Shown: piece by piece, positions 47,798 to 56,625 of the stretch
Numbering within the stretch: the stretch's first letter is position 1
Layout of the letters: each line of letters opens with the position of its first letter
Origin: Saccharopolyspora oryzae
GTDB lineage: Bacteria > Actinomycetota > Actinomycetes > Mycobacteriales > Pseudonocardiaceae
NCBI RefSeq assembly: GCF_027853915.1
Contig: NZ_JAQGLA010000009.1
Coordinates: forward strand, 1 to 64,000
Length of the DNA stretch: 64,000 nt
Direction: 5' to 3'
Notes under the pieces: model-generated
Seen by the model: only the letters and a program-made list of their open reading frames with translations
What the model was told of the DNA's origin: nothing
The model's database searches: none
Translations under genes and position numbers: made by a program

Positions 47798-48672
47798 CCG
47801 GACAACTCGTTTCCGACGAGCCGACCACGGCGGTGCTCAGCGGGACTGCGCTCGCCAAGGAGATCCGCGCCGGTGTGACAGCGGCAGCGGAAGCACTCGC
47901 GGGAGCCGGCACACCGCCGCGCTTGGCGGTGGTCGTGGCCACGGACGACGAATCCACCGCCTGGTACGTCCGCTCGATCGCGAACGCCGCGTCCAAGACC
48001 GGAATCCGGTGCGACATCGTCGATCTCGGCCCTGCGGCGACGCCCGACCAGATCCGCGGCCGGCTCACCGCGCTGAGCGCGGACACGTCGGTGCACGGGA
48101 TCATGCTGCAGACCCCGCTGCCCAGCGGAGCGTCCGTCGAGGACCTGGCGGCTTCGATCGCCCCGGAGAAGGACGTGGACGGCGCCAATCCGGTGTCGCT
48201 GGGGCGGCTCAGCGCCGGCATGCCCGCTTTCGTGCCGGCGACCGCCGCGGCGGTGATGGAACTGCTGGACCACTACGAGATTCCGCTGGCCGGGCGCCGG
48301 GCCGTCGTCGTCGGACGCTCCAACGTGGTCGGCAAACCCGCGGCCCAGCTGCTGCTGCAGCGCGATGCGACCGTGACCGTGTGCCACCGCCACACCCGTG
48401 ATCTCGCCGCGCACACCCGTCCCGCCGAGATCCTCGTGGTGGCCGTCGGCCGGATCGGCTTGATCGGTGCTGAGCACGTCAACCCCGATGCCGTCGTGAT
48501 CGATGTGGGAACCAACCCGACCGCTGACGGCGGTTTGGCCGGTGACGTGGACGAGCTCGAAGTGGCTGGTTCGGTGGCCGGGTTGACCCCGGTGCCCGGC
48601 GGAGTCGGACCGGTGACGACAGCGCTGCTGCTGCGGCACGTGGTCGAATCGGCTTCGCGGAGCTCGGCATGA
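47794..48672 (+). CDS. folD: Methylene-THF dehydrogenase (FolD), cyclohydrolase lysine absent
   Basis: This is a 292-residue FolD-family protein. It has MLQTPLPSG near residue 108, EKDVDGANPVSLGRL near 128, the NADP motif VVVGRSNVVGKPAAQLLL near 170 and PVPGGVGPVTTALLL near 268. The active-site YVxxK motif reads YVRSI: Tyr58 is kept, but Ile62 replaces the lysine needed for cyclohydrolase activity in known bifunctional enzymes. It is probably a dehydrogenase only, with FchA doing the hydrolysis. ATG overlaps fchA, and its stop overlaps folP. Confidence 0.92.
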   Translation: MTGQLVSDEPTTAVLSGTALAKEIRAGVTAAAEALAGAGTPPRLAVVVATDDESTAWYVRSIANAASKTGIRCDIVDLGPAATPDQIRGRLTALSADTSVHGIMLQTPLPSGASVEDLAASIAPEKDVDGANPVSLGRLSAGMPAFVPATAAAVMELLDHYEIPLAGRRAVVVGRSNVVGKPAAQLLLQRDATVTVCHRHTRDLAAHTRPAEILVVAVGRIGLIGAEHVNPDAVVIDVGTNPTADGGLAGDVDELEVAGSVAGLTPVPGGVGPVTTALLLRHVVESASRSSA

Positions 48673-49556
48673 CCGGCCCGCTGGCAACTGCCGTCGACTC
48701 GAGGGTTCCCGCAGCCGCGGTCGGGAAATTGCTGCGAATGCTCCGCGGTCCGCGCAAGCTGGTGTGCGGAATCCTCAACGTCACACCGGATTCGTTCTCC
48801 GACGGCGGCGCCTACTGGCACAGCGGCGCCGCCGTGTGGCGCGGACTCCGCTTGGTCGAAGAAGGCGCTGACATCCTCGACGTCGGCGGTGAATCCACGC
48901 GACCGGGCGCCTACCCGCCCAGTGTTGCCGAGGAGCTCGACCGCGTGGTGGGGGTCGTCGAGCAGCTGGCGCGGCGGACGGACGTTCCGCTGTCGATCGA
49001 CACCTCGCGACCGGAGGTGATGCGGGAAGCCGTGGCTGCGGGCGCAACGCTGATCAACGACGTGCGCGCGCTCCGCCATCCCGGTGCGGTCGAGATGGCG
49101 GCGGATCTGGGAGTGCCGGTGTGCCTGTCGCACATGCTCCGGCCGCCGAACCTGATGCAGCGCGACCCGAGCTACGACGACGTGCTCGTCGAAGTGGCCG
49201 AGTTCCTCCGGGAGCGGATCGAGGTGTGCGTGAGCGCGGGCATCCCGCGCGAGCACATCGTGGTCGACCCGGGGTTCGGATTCGGCAAGACCCTCGAGCA
49301 CAACCTCGCCTTGCTGCGGTCGCTGAGCACGTTCACCGAGCTCGACGCACCTGTGATGGCCGGCTTGTCGCGCAAGGCGATGCTCGGCCAGATCACCGGA
49401 CGGCCGGTCGGGGACCGGGGGGCGGCTTCGGTCACCGCAGCCGTGCTGGCGGCGCAGCGCGGGGCGAAGGTGCTCCGGGTGCACGACGTGGCGGCCACGG
49501 CCGACGCGCTCAAGGTGCTCGACGCCGTCGAGGCCGGTGAAGGGGCGGTCAGATGA
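48669..49556 (+). CDS. folP: Dihydropteroate synthase
   Basis: This is a 295-residue DHPS joining p-aminobenzoate and the pterin diphosphate in folate synthesis. CGILNVTPDSFSDGG near residue 38, GADILDVGGESTRPGAYPP near 68, SIDTSRPEV, VVDPGFGFGKTLEHNL near 198 and VLRVHDVAATADAL near 270 are all intact. It is coupled to folD by an ATGA overlap and overlaps the convergent GntR gene by 8 nt. In a catabolic operon it is likely a second copy that raises the THF pool; a housekeeping folP is presumably elsewhere. Confidence 0.92.
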   Translation: MTGPLATAVDSRVPAAAVGKLLRMLRGPRKLVCGILNVTPDSFSDGGAYWHSGAAVWRGLRLVEEGADILDVGGESTRPGAYPPSVAEELDRVVGVVEQLARRTDVPLSIDTSRPEVMREAVAAGATLINDVRALRHPGAVEMAADLGVPVCLSHMLRPPNLMQRDPSYDDVLVEVAEFLRERIEVCVSAGIPREHIVVDPGFGFGKTLEHNLALLRSLSTFTELDAPVMAGLSRKAMLGQITGRPVGDRGAASVTAAVLAAQRGAKVLRVHDVAATADALKVLDAVEAGEGAVR

Positions 49557-50244
49557 TCGCCCGGATCGCCTTCTCGAATCCGGTGACGTGGTCCCTGGCG
49601 ATCTTCTCGGCCTTCCGGCTGTCACCGTCCGCGACCGCGCGCAGCAGGCCGACGTGCTCGTCGACGTGCCGGTCGAAATGGGTGATCCGCTCCAAGAACA
49701 CGCAGAAGATCCGCGTGGCGAGGTTGTTGTAGCGCACCAGGGTGTCTTCCAGGTGGGGATTGCCCGCGGCGCGGTAGATCGAGCGGTGCACCCGCAGGTC
49801 CCACTGCATCAGCTCGTGGCGCGACTTGAGCATCGCGTCGTCGTCCTGGATGGCGTCGGCCAGCTCGGCCAGCTTGGTGCGCATGACCGCAGGCGCGTTC
49901 TCGGCGGCGCGGCGGGCGGCCAGCGGCTCGAGGTGCGTGCGGATGTCGGAGATGTAGGCGAGGTCGGTGATGTCGACACCGGTGGCGAAGGTGCCGCGGC
50001 GCGGGTAGGAGACCACCAGCCGATCCACCTCGAGGCGCTTGAGCGCCTCGCGGACGGGGGTGCGGCCGATGCCGAGGGCGTCGCTCAGGGCGAGGTCGTC
50101 GATCGGGGCCATCGGCGGGATGTCCAGCATGATCAGCTGGTCCTGGATGGCGGCGTACGCGCGCTCGGCCATCGAGGTGGGTGCTGGTTCGAGCTCGTGC
50201 GGGGCAGCGGTCACGAGAGCCATCTTAGGGGCTGAAATCCGCAT
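49549..50244 (-). CDS. GntR-family (FCD) regulator, probable regulator of the betaine genes
   Basis: This is a 231-residue FCD-type regulator. The winged helix includes LALSDALGIGRTPVREALKR (near residue 52); the FCD domain shows WDLRVHRSIYRAAGNPHLE and HVDEHVGLLRAVADGD, whose histidines and acids form the usual metal site. It is divergent from sdaA-purU with an operator-like TGATATATTA in the 94-nt gap. It is the best candidate to bind the repeated TGATATATCA element. The start could also be the ATG at 50223. Confidence 0.9.
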   Translation of the reverse strand: MRISAPKMALVTAAPHELEPAPTSMAERAYAAIQDQLIMLDIPPMAPIDDLALSDALGIGRTPVREALKRLEVDRLVVSYPRRGTFATGVDITDLAYISDIRTHLEPLAARRAAENAPAVMRTKLAELADAIQDDDAMLKSRHELMQWDLRVHRSIYRAAGNPHLEDTLVRYNNLATRIFCVFLERITHFDRHVDEHVGLLRAVADGDSRKAEKIARDHVTGFEKAIRAII

Positions 50245-50287
50245 GGACCTATACCACCATTTCTTAGGTGTACCTCTTGCATGAGAC

Positions 50288-50297
50288 TGATATATTA
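50288..50297. promoter_or_regulatory. TGATATATCA-like operator between gntR and sdaA2
   Basis: TGATATATTA matches the recurring element at 9 of 10 positions. It is framed by CATGAGA (50280-50286) and TCTCATG (50306-50312). A TTGCAT (50277-50282) and CAATAT (50301-50306) pair with 18-nt spacing could be the sdaA promoter, with the operator inside the spacer. Confidence 0.55.
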
Positions 50298-50338
50298 ATC
50301 CAATATCTCATGGTATCGACGCGACCAGGGAGCCGCCG

Positions 50339-51712
50339 ATGACCATCTCCGTGTTCGACCTGTTCAAGGTCGGGATCGGGCCCTCGAGCTCGCACACGGT
50401 CGGCCCGATGCGGGCCGCTTATCTGTTCGCCACACGGCTCCGCGAGTCCGGAATGCTGGACCGGGCAACGCGCGTGCGGTGCGAACTCTTCGGATCGCTC
50501 GGTGCCACCGGGCACGGGCACGGAAGCGTCAAGGCCGTGGTGCTCGGACTGGCCGGCGAGCAACCGCACCTGGTCGACCCGGTGGCCGCCGACCCCGCGG
50601 TCCAGCGGGTGCGCGAGGAGCGCCGGATCGAGCTCGCCGGAAAGCACGAGATCGCGTTCTCCGTCGATGACGACGTGGTCCTGCACCGCCGGAAGCGGCT
50701 CGACTTCCACAGCAACGGCATGGTGTTCGCGGCCTTCGGCGCGGACGGCAGCGAACTCGACCGGCGCGAGTACTACTCGGTCGGCGGCGGATTCGTGCTC
50801 GACGAGGACGAGACGGGACGACCGGTGCTCGTCGAGGACCAAACGCCGGTTCGGTACGCGTTCACCACCGGCGACGAGCTGCTCGCGTTGACGAAGGTGA
50901 CCGGGCTGGGCATCAGCGACATCATGCTCGCCAACGAGCTGTCCTGGCGGTCGGAGGAGGAGATCCGCGCCGGACTCCTGCACATCTGGTCGGTGATGCG
51001 CGAGTGCGTGGACCGCGGCACGCACACGGAGGGGACGCTGCCCGGCGGGCTCAAGGTCCGCCGTCGCGCTGCGAAGCTGCTGGCGCAGCTGGAGGTCAAC
51101 GGGAACGAAGCAGACCCGCTGCACGCGATGGAGTGGGTCATGCTGTTCGCGCTCGCGGTGAACGAGGAGAACGCGGCGGGCGGCCGCGTGGTCACCGCCC
51201 CGACCAACGGAGCAGCCGGGATCGTGCCGGCAGTGCTGCACTACGGCCAGAAGTTCCTGCCCGAGTTCGACGACGACGACGTCGTGCGGTTCTTGCTGAC
51301 CGCGGGCGCCATCGGCGTGCTGTTCAAGGAGAACGCGTCCATCTCCGGCGCTGAGGTCGGTTGCCAGGGGGAGGTCGGTTCGGCGTGCTCGATGGCCGCC
51401 GCCGGGCTCGCCGAGATCATCGGCGGTACCCCGGAGCAGGTGGAGAACGCCGCCGAAATCGGCATCGAGCACAACCTGGGACTGACCTGCGACCCGGTCG
51501 GCGGGCTGGTGCAGATCCCCTGCATCGAGCGGAACGCGGTCGCATCGGTCAAAGCGATCACCGCGGCCCGGATGGCGGTGCGCGGCGATGGCGCGCACCA
51601 CGTGTCGCTGGACAAGGCGATCAAGACGATGCGCGAGACCGGCGCGGACATGAAGGACAAGTACAAGGAGACCGCCCGCGGCGGGCTGGCTCTCAACATC
51701 GTGGAGTGCTGA
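50339..51712 (+). CDS. sdaA: Iron-sulfur L-serine ammonia-lyase, single chain (copy 2)
   Basis: This is a 457-residue serine dehydratase paralogous to 5153-6505. It starts [20 protein letters not shown]; the cluster cysteines are Cys342 (GCQGE), Cys384 (TCDPV) and Cys395 (IPCIERN) with family spacing. It turns serine from the betaine route into pyruvate and ammonia. Here it is separated from the sox genes and leads a unit with purU and probably the second oxygenase. Confidence 0.95.
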   Translation: MTISVFDLFKVGIGPSSSHTVGPMRAAYLFATRLRESGMLDRATRVRCELFGSLGATGHGHGSVKAVVLGLAGEQPHLVDPVAADPAVQRVREERRIELAGKHEIAFSVDDDVVLHRRKRLDFHSNGMVFAAFGADGSELDRREYYSVGGGFVLDEDETGRPVLVEDQTPVRYAFTTGDELLALTKVTGLGISDIMLANELSWRSEEEIRAGLLHIWSVMRECVDRGTHTEGTLPGGLKVRRRAAKLLAQLEVNGNEADPLHAMEWVMLFALAVNEENAAGGRVVTAPTNGAAGIVPAVLHYGQKFLPEFDDDDVVRFLLTAGAIGVLFKENASISGAEVGCQGEVGSACSMAAAGLAEIIGGTPEQVENAAEIGIEHNLGLTCDPVGGLVQIPCIERNAVASVKAITAARMAVRGDGAHHVSLDKAIKTMRETGADMKDKYKETARGGLALNIVEC

Positions 51713-51722
51713 GGAGATCCGC

Positions 51723-52571
51723 ATGAGTCACACCTTCACCCTCACCTTGAGCTGCCCGAACCGCACGGGCATCGTCCGCGCCGTCAGCGGCTACCTGTTC
51801 GAGCGCGGTTGCGACATCGGTGAGCACCAGCAGTTCGACGACGCCGTGCGCGACCGGCTGTTCATGCGCACCCAGGTCACGGCGCCGGAGGGCGTCGACC
51901 TGGAGGAGATGTCGCGCGAGTTCGCGCCGGTGGCCGCCGAGTTCCAGATGACCTACGAGTTCAGCGCCAACGCGAACGCCCGGATCCTGGTCATGGTCTC
52001 GAAGCTCGGCCACTGCCTGAACGACCTGATCTTCCGCTGGCGGGCCGGGAGCCTCGGCGCCGACATCGTCGCGGTGGTGTCCAACCACGAGGACCTGCGC
52101 CCGATGGCGGATGCCGCCGGCTTGCCCTTCGTGCACGTCCCGGTCACCCCGGAGACGAAGGAAGCCGCGGAGGCGCGCCTGCTGCAGCTGGTGGACGAGT
52201 ACGACGCCGAACTGGTGGTGCTGGCGCGGTACATGCAGATCCTCTCCGACGAGACGAGCAAGGCCCTGCACGGCCGCGCCATCAACATCCACCACTCCTT
52301 CCTGCCGGGCTTCAAGGGCGCCAAGCCCTACCACCAGGCGTACGACCGCGGTGTGAAGCTGGTCGGTGCGACCGCGCACTACGTCACCTCCGACCTGGAC
52401 GAGGGGCCGATCATCGAGCAGGAGGTCATCCGGATCGACCACACCTACGACCCCCGTGCGCTGCAAACCGTGGGACGTGACGCCGAAGCGCTAGCGCTGT
52501 CCCGCGCGGTGCGCTGGCACTGCGAGCGCCGGGTGCTGCTCAACGGCCACAGCACTGTCGTCTTCCCATGA
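51723..52571 (+). CDS. purU: Formyltetrahydrofolate deformylase
   Basis: This is a 282-residue enzyme hydrolysing 10-formyl-THF to formate and THF. The N-terminal ACT domain (FTLTLSCPNRTGIVRAVSGY) is followed by a formyltransferase-fold catalytic domain with AINIHHSFLPGFKGAKPYHQ near residue 190 and the catalytic Asp in SDLDEGPIIEQ near 222. It regenerates free THF at the end of the chain started by the sarcosine and dimethylglycine oxidases. It is 10 nt after sdaA, with GAGGAGA before the ATG. Confidence 0.95.
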   Translation: MSHTFTLTLSCPNRTGIVRAVSGYLFERGCDIGEHQQFDDAVRDRLFMRTQVTAPEGVDLEEMSREFAPVAAEFQMTYEFSANANARILVMVSKLGHCLNDLIFRWRAGSLGADIVAVVSNHEDLRPMADAAGLPFVHVPVTPETKEAAEARLLQLVDEYDAELVVLARYMQILSDETSKALHGRAINIHHSFLPGFKGAKPYHQAYDRGVKLVGATAHYVTSDLDEGPIIEQEVIRIDHTYDPRALQTVGRDAEALALSRAVRWHCERRVLLNGHSTVVFP

Positions 52572-52789
52572 CCGCTGTGACGCCGGGTCGTTGACCGGCG
52601 CAACTGAAGATGCCACGTCGGCACCGGATTGTGTCTGGTGCACGAGGTTTTACCGCGCTACCAACCGATTTCGACCCGCTGAGCTCGCACGGAGCGAGAG
52701 CGCGTCGGCCGCGTCCGAGCCGGCGCGCGTTCACGCCAGTCGGCTCTCTTGAACGAGATGTGTTGTCCCACCACGAGAATGAGGTTGCC

Positions 52790-53935
52790 ATGACGACGAC
52801 CGGACCGACCGAGACCGGGTTGACCGAGAGCCTGCTGCCCACCCTGTCCGGCCAGTACTACACCGATCCGGCGATCTTCTCGCTGGAGCAGTCCCGGATC
52901 TTCGAGAAGCAGTGGTTCTGCGCGGTCCGCAGCGGCGACCTGGTCGAGCCGGGTGCGTTCCAAACCGTGCAGATCGGGCGGGAGAGCGTGCTCATCGCCC
53001 GCGACCGGCGCGGCGGGCTCAACGCGTTCCTGAACGTGTGCCGGCACCGCGGGGCGCGGTTGTGCACCGAGGAGCAGGGGCAGGTGAAGCGTTCCTTCCA
53101 ATGTCCCTACCACGCCTGGACGTACGGGCTGGACGGAACCTTGGTGGCAGCGCCGAACCTCACCAGCATGCCGGACGTGGACCGCACCGAGTTCGGGCTG
53201 ACGCGGCTGCACCTGCGCGAGTGGCTCGGCTACGCCTGGGTGTGCCTGGCCGAGGAGCCGCCGTCCTTCGAGGACACCGTGATCGCCGACGTGGGTGAAC
53301 GGCTCGGCGACGCCGGGGAGATCGACGCCTACGACATCGCAGCGCTGAGCCTGGGCAAGCGGATCCACTACGACGTCAAGGCGAACTGGAAGCAGATCAT
53401 CGAGAACTTCATGGAGTGCTACCACTGCGCGACGATCCACCCGGAGCTCACCGAGGTGCTCCCCGAGTTCGCCGACGGCTTCGCGGCCCAGTACTACGTC
53501 GGGCACGGCGCGGAATTCGGTTCGGACGTCGAAGGGTTCACGGTGGACGGCAGCGAGGGGCTCGACCGGCTGCCCGGGGTCGGCGAGCACCAGGACCGCC
53601 GCTACTACGCGATCACCGTCAAACCGCAGGTGTTCATCAACCTGGTGCCGGACCACGTGATCCTGCACCGGATGTTCCCGGTGGCACCGGACCGCACGCT
53701 GATCGAGTGCGACTGGCTCTACCTGCCCGAGGTCGTCGAATCGGGTCGCGACTTGTCGCGCTCGGTGGAGCTGTTCGACCGGGTCAACCGGCAGGACTTC
53801 GACGCGTGCGAACGCTGCCAGCTGTCGATGGACTCGAGCGCCTACGCCCAGGGCGGCGTGTTCGTGCCCAGCGAGCACCACATCGCGGCCTTCCACGAGT
53901 GGGTCCAGGACCAGATCGGCGAGACCAAGGCGTAA
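52790..53935 (+). CDS. Rieske oxygenase alpha subunit, glycine betaine demethylase type (copy 2)
   Basis: This 381-residue protein is the same length as copy 1 and close to it throughout. Rieske ligands are Cys84/His86 and Cys105/His108 (QCPYHAW); mononuclear iron histidines are His212 and His217 (NFMECYHCATIHPE). The ATG at 52790 has GAGG just upstream; the open frame extends 60 codons further but without family residues. No ferredoxin or reductase gene adjoins it, so it probably shares those at 33272-34806. Betaine is the likely substrate; a related betaine (stachydrine, carnitine) is possible. Confidence 0.85.
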   Translation: MTTTGPTETGLTESLLPTLSGQYYTDPAIFSLEQSRIFEKQWFCAVRSGDLVEPGAFQTVQIGRESVLIARDRRGGLNAFLNVCRHRGARLCTEEQGQVKRSFQCPYHAWTYGLDGTLVAAPNLTSMPDVDRTEFGLTRLHLREWLGYAWVCLAEEPPSFEDTVIADVGERLGDAGEIDAYDIAALSLGKRIHYDVKANWKQIIENFMECYHCATIHPELTEVLPEFADGFAAQYYVGHGAEFGSDVEGFTVDGSEGLDRLPGVGEHQDRRYYAITVKPQVFINLVPDHVILHRMFPVAPDRTLIECDWLYLPEVVESGRDLSRSVELFDRVNRQDFDACERCQLSMDSSAYAQGGVFVPSEHHIAAFHEWVQDQIGETKA

Positions 53936-54100
53936 TTGCAATGAGGTTTTTCCATCCTCGTTCTGCGTGGCGGTGTGGGTAGCGGAACCTCAGCGCCCGC
54001 CTGGACTCCGGGTGCCCGACTTTATGTATGCCTCGCCACGCGGTGCCGGTTGCGCTTCGCGGTCGCAGTCCGGGCAGGATGAAAAAGGCTCAATGTGAGT
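53936..54100. other. Intergenic stretch after the second oxygenase
   Basis: This is the first part of a 451-nt gap without a credible gene. No terminator with a strong stem is visible directly after the oxygenase. The rest of the gap holds the inverted repeat at 54101-54159 and the structured leader at 54246-54382. Confidence 0.5.
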
Positions 54101-54159
54101 GAAGTCCACTGCGAATCCCCGTCATGGCGGTGTCATGTCGGGGATTCGCAGTGGAATTC
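54101..54159. repeat. Long inverted repeat
   Basis: TCCACTGCGAATCCCCG (54105-54121) pairs perfectly with 54139-54155 around a 17-nt centre. Beyond one mismatch the arms extend 3 more pairs (54101-54103 with 54157-54159). That gives 21-nt arms with a single mismatch. It could be a terminator for the oxygenase unit, a small structured RNA or a mobile-element trace. Confidence 0.75.
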
Positions 54160-54245
54160 AGACGCAGGGCCGAGAGCGCTGTTGCTGGCCACGTTATTGA
54201 CGAGGTGGGCGGTCGAATCATCAGGTAGCCTGGTGTCGTGCTTGG

Positions 54246-54382
54246 GCAGAAGCGATTTCTCGACCCCCGGCCGGGACACGGCCGCGGGGTCTTCTGCGTG
54301 CGCCGATAGCACTCCAGGTCTCCGCAGGCACGGCCGGGGGAAGTTCTCATCCTTCGCCGGCCCGCAACCGTTTCGGAGACCT
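54246..54382 (+). promoter_or_regulatory. Structured leader of the PheRS-like pseudogene
   Basis: A first stem-loop (54246-54297) pairs GCAGAAG with CTTCTGC and, inside, GACCCC with GGGGTC and GGCC with GGCC. A second pairs AGGTCTCCG (54316-54324) with CGGAGACCT (54374-54382), covering the GGAG ribosome site just before the ATG at 54387. This resembles translation control by hiding the ribosome site. No T-box sequence was found. Confidence 0.5.
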
Positions 54383-54386
54383 TCCC

Positions 54387-54921
54387 ATGTCGCATGCCGA
54401 CTACCTGACCCCTGACCAGCTTTCCCGCGCGCTGAACATGCGCGACCTCACCGATCCAGCTCAGGGCGGGCACGCCGTTCAAGTCCTTCTCGACGCTGTG
54501 GTGAGCGCGTTGCAGACGGAGTGGGGCAGCACGGTCCGCTACGTGCGCAACTCACCGATCGTGCCGGTGCGGGAGAACTACGACCGCCTCGGCTACGACG
54601 CCGGTGACGTCACCCGCGCCCGCCGATATACCCGCTACATCAGCCCGACCGTGATGCTGCGCCGCCACACGAGCGCAGAGCTGCCGGTCGCGCTCGAAGA
54701 CTACGCAGGCCGGACCGGAGTCGATGAGCTGATCGTGGCTCCTGGTCTCGTCTACCGCCGCGACGTGGTCGACCGCAGCCACGTCGGCGAGCCGCACCAG
54801 GTGGATCTCTGGCGTCGTCCTGCGGGCCGTCGACCGCACGGTCATCTCGGACCAGGCCAACGTGATCCGCAACAGGATCTACCGCGCCGTGCACGAGGGG
54901 CCGGTGATGGAGGTGATCTGA
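54387..54921 (+). pseudogene. PheRS-like class II tRNA ligase, internally deleted and frameshifted
   Basis: The first 145 codons (SHADYLTPDQLSRALNMRDL through GEPHQVDLW) match the N-terminus of a PheRS-alpha-like protein of about 360 residues known in actinomycetes. At about 54815 the sequence jumps, in another frame, to that family's last 35 residues (VVLRAVDRTVISDQANVIRN, then RIYRAVHEG), ending at TGA 54919-54921. About 200 residues with the catalytic core are missing. The intact frame runs on to 54953 as an unrelated Arg-rich tail. Family identity is from recall of conserved blocks. Confidence 0.7.
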
Positions 54922-54951
54922 GCGCCGCGGGAGAGACGAAGCGCAACAGCT

Positions 54952-54986
54952 GACGAGGTGCCTCGCGTGGAACGAGGCACCTCGTC
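54952..54986. terminator. Bidirectional hairpin terminator
   Basis: GACGAGGTGCCTCG and its complement form a 14-bp perfect stem with a 7-nt loop. It lies between the ends of the convergent pseudogene and the MHS transporter gene. Confidence 0.8.
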
Positions 54987-55000
54987 GCGGACGTCGGTCG

Positions 55001-56398
55001 CTAGCTCCTCCCGGACTTCTCGGTCTGATCCTCCACTGCCGCGGGGGATCCGGGGAGCGGTTCGTTGGCGGATTCCTTGGTGAACCACATCGAGATCGCG
55101 CCGATGGCACCGGCGCCCATGAGGTACCAGGCCGGCCACATGACGTCGCCGGTGGTGGCGATCAGCGCGGTCATGACCGAGGCGACGGTCCCGCCGAACA
55201 GGGACACCGAGGTGTTGAAGGAGATGGACAGCGCGCCCTGGCGGACACCTGTCGGGAACAGAGCTGGAAGGGTCGAAGGCATGGTGGCGCTGAACACCAC
55301 CAGCATCAGGCCCATGATCAGGAGTCCGGTGAAGACAGTTCCGGTCGTGTTGTGCTGGATGAGCAGCACGGACGGGACCGAGAGCACCACCAGGGCGATG
55401 CATCCGCTGAGGATCACGGGTTTGCGGCCGACGCGGTCCGAGTACCGGCCGATGGAGGTGATGACCACCAGCATGATCACCATGACAGCGATCTGCAGCA
55501 GGTAGGACTCGGTTTCACCGATGCTCGGCGGCAATACGTCGGAGAGGTAGGTGGGCATGTAGGAGGTGAGCATGTAGTTGGTCACGTTGAACACCAGCAC
55601 CAGGCCACCGCACTTCAGCATGGCCGGCCAGTGCTGCACGAAGATCGTCCGGATCGCCTTCTTGGCGTGCTGCTCCCTCTGATCGGCATCTTCGACGAGT
55701 TTCGCGAACGCGGGGGTCTCCTCCAGCTTCATGCGCAGGTACAGGCCCACGATTCCCAGCGGCCCGGAGACCAGGAACGGGATCCGCCACCCCCACGACA
55801 GCAGATCGTCGTGGGACAGCGTCGCGCTGAGGACCATGACGACGAGCGCGCCCAGGATGTAGCCGACCAGGGTGCCGAACTCCAGCCAGCTGCCCAGGAA
55901 ACCACGGCGCCTGTCGGGTGCGTATTCGGCGATGAACGTCATCGCACCGCCGTACTCGCCACCGGTGGAGAAGCCCTGGACGAGCCGGGCGAGCAGCAGC
56001 AGCATCGGCGCGGCGACGCCGATCGTGGCGTAGCTGGGGATGATCCCGATGCAGAAGGTGCCGACCGCCATCAGGATCATCGTCGTGGCGAGCACGCGGG
56101 TGCGTCCGATCCGATCGCCGAGCGGGCCGAAGAACATCCCGCCCAGCGGCCGCACGAGGAAGGCCGCTGCGAAGGTGCCGAAGGTGGCCAGCAGCTGCGC
56201 GGTCGGGCTGGATTCCGGGTAGAAGACCTTGCCGATGGTGGTCGCCATGTAGGCGAAGACCCCGAAGTCGAACCACTCGGTGACGTTGCCGACCGCTGCT
56301 GCGGTGACCGCGCGTTTGACCAGTGCCGGGGCGACCACTGTGGAGGATTGCGGGGTGCGTTTTTCCGTTGGAACGTCCGCTGACATGGTGTTCGGCAC
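55001..56398 (-). CDS. MHS-family MFS transporter, ProP-like
   Basis: This is a 465-residue, 12-helix MHS transporter. AAAVGNVTEWFDFGVFAYMA opens helix 1, FLVRPLGGMFFGPLGDRIGR follows, and GFSTGGEYGGAMTFIAEYAP and WGWRIPFLVSGPLGIVGLYL are typical of the proline/betaine type. The GTG at 56398 is 14 nt from a GGAGG; an ATG four codons in is the alternative. It lies near the betaine genes, and its long upstream region carries both an IclR-like box and a perfect TTGATATATCAA, so betaine uptake is plausible. Confidence 0.83.
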   Translation of the reverse strand: MPNTMSADVPTEKRTPQSSTVVAPALVKRAVTAAAVGNVTEWFDFGVFAYMATTIGKVFYPESSPTAQLLATFGTFAAAFLVRPLGGMFFGPLGDRIGRTRVLATTMILMAVGTFCIGIIPSYATIGVAAPMLLLLARLVQGFSTGGEYGGAMTFIAEYAPDRRRGFLGSWLEFGTLVGYILGALVVMVLSATLSHDDLLSWGWRIPFLVSGPLGIVGLYLRMKLEETPAFAKLVEDADQREQHAKKAIRTIFVQHWPAMLKCGGLVLVFNVTNYMLTSYMPTYLSDVLPPSIGETESYLLQIAVMVIMLVVITSIGRYSDRVGRKPVILSGCIALVVLSVPSVLLIQHNTTGTVFTGLLIMGLMLVVFSATMPSTLPALFPTGVRQGALSISFNTSVSLFGGTVASVMTALIATTGDVMWPAWYLMGAGAIGAISMWFTKESANEPLPGSPAAVEDQTEKSGRS

Positions 56399-56608
56399 CT
56401 GGCGCGGTGCCGCCTCCTTTCAACGATGGGTTCCTGATGGGCGATTTGGGCCGATCAGGCGAAAATTGCGTTGGAAATGGGAGAGGAGCGGATTGCGGGT
56501 GAGAGGGGCTGATGTTGCGCGATGTGCCTTCAGCTCGTTTTCGGCCGCGACGAAGCCGCTTCGCCGGCACTGGCTGTGCTGACGTGGCTCGTGAGCGAAG
56601 TTTCATTT

Positions 56609-56625
56609 GTTGCGCAATGGGCAAC
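56609..56625. promoter_or_regulatory. IclR-like box
   Basis: GTTGCGCAATGGGCAAC, with GTTGC and GCAAC arms, matches the box in front of the ferredoxin gene (33245-33261) at 15 of 17 positions. It lies 211 nt upstream of the MHS transporter start. Confidence 0.5.

Noticed and set aside
54246-54382. T-box riboswitch upstream of the PheRS-like pseudogene
   Set aside because: The conserved T-box sequence (like GGGTGGTACCGCGG) is absent, so only a generic structured leader is claimed.
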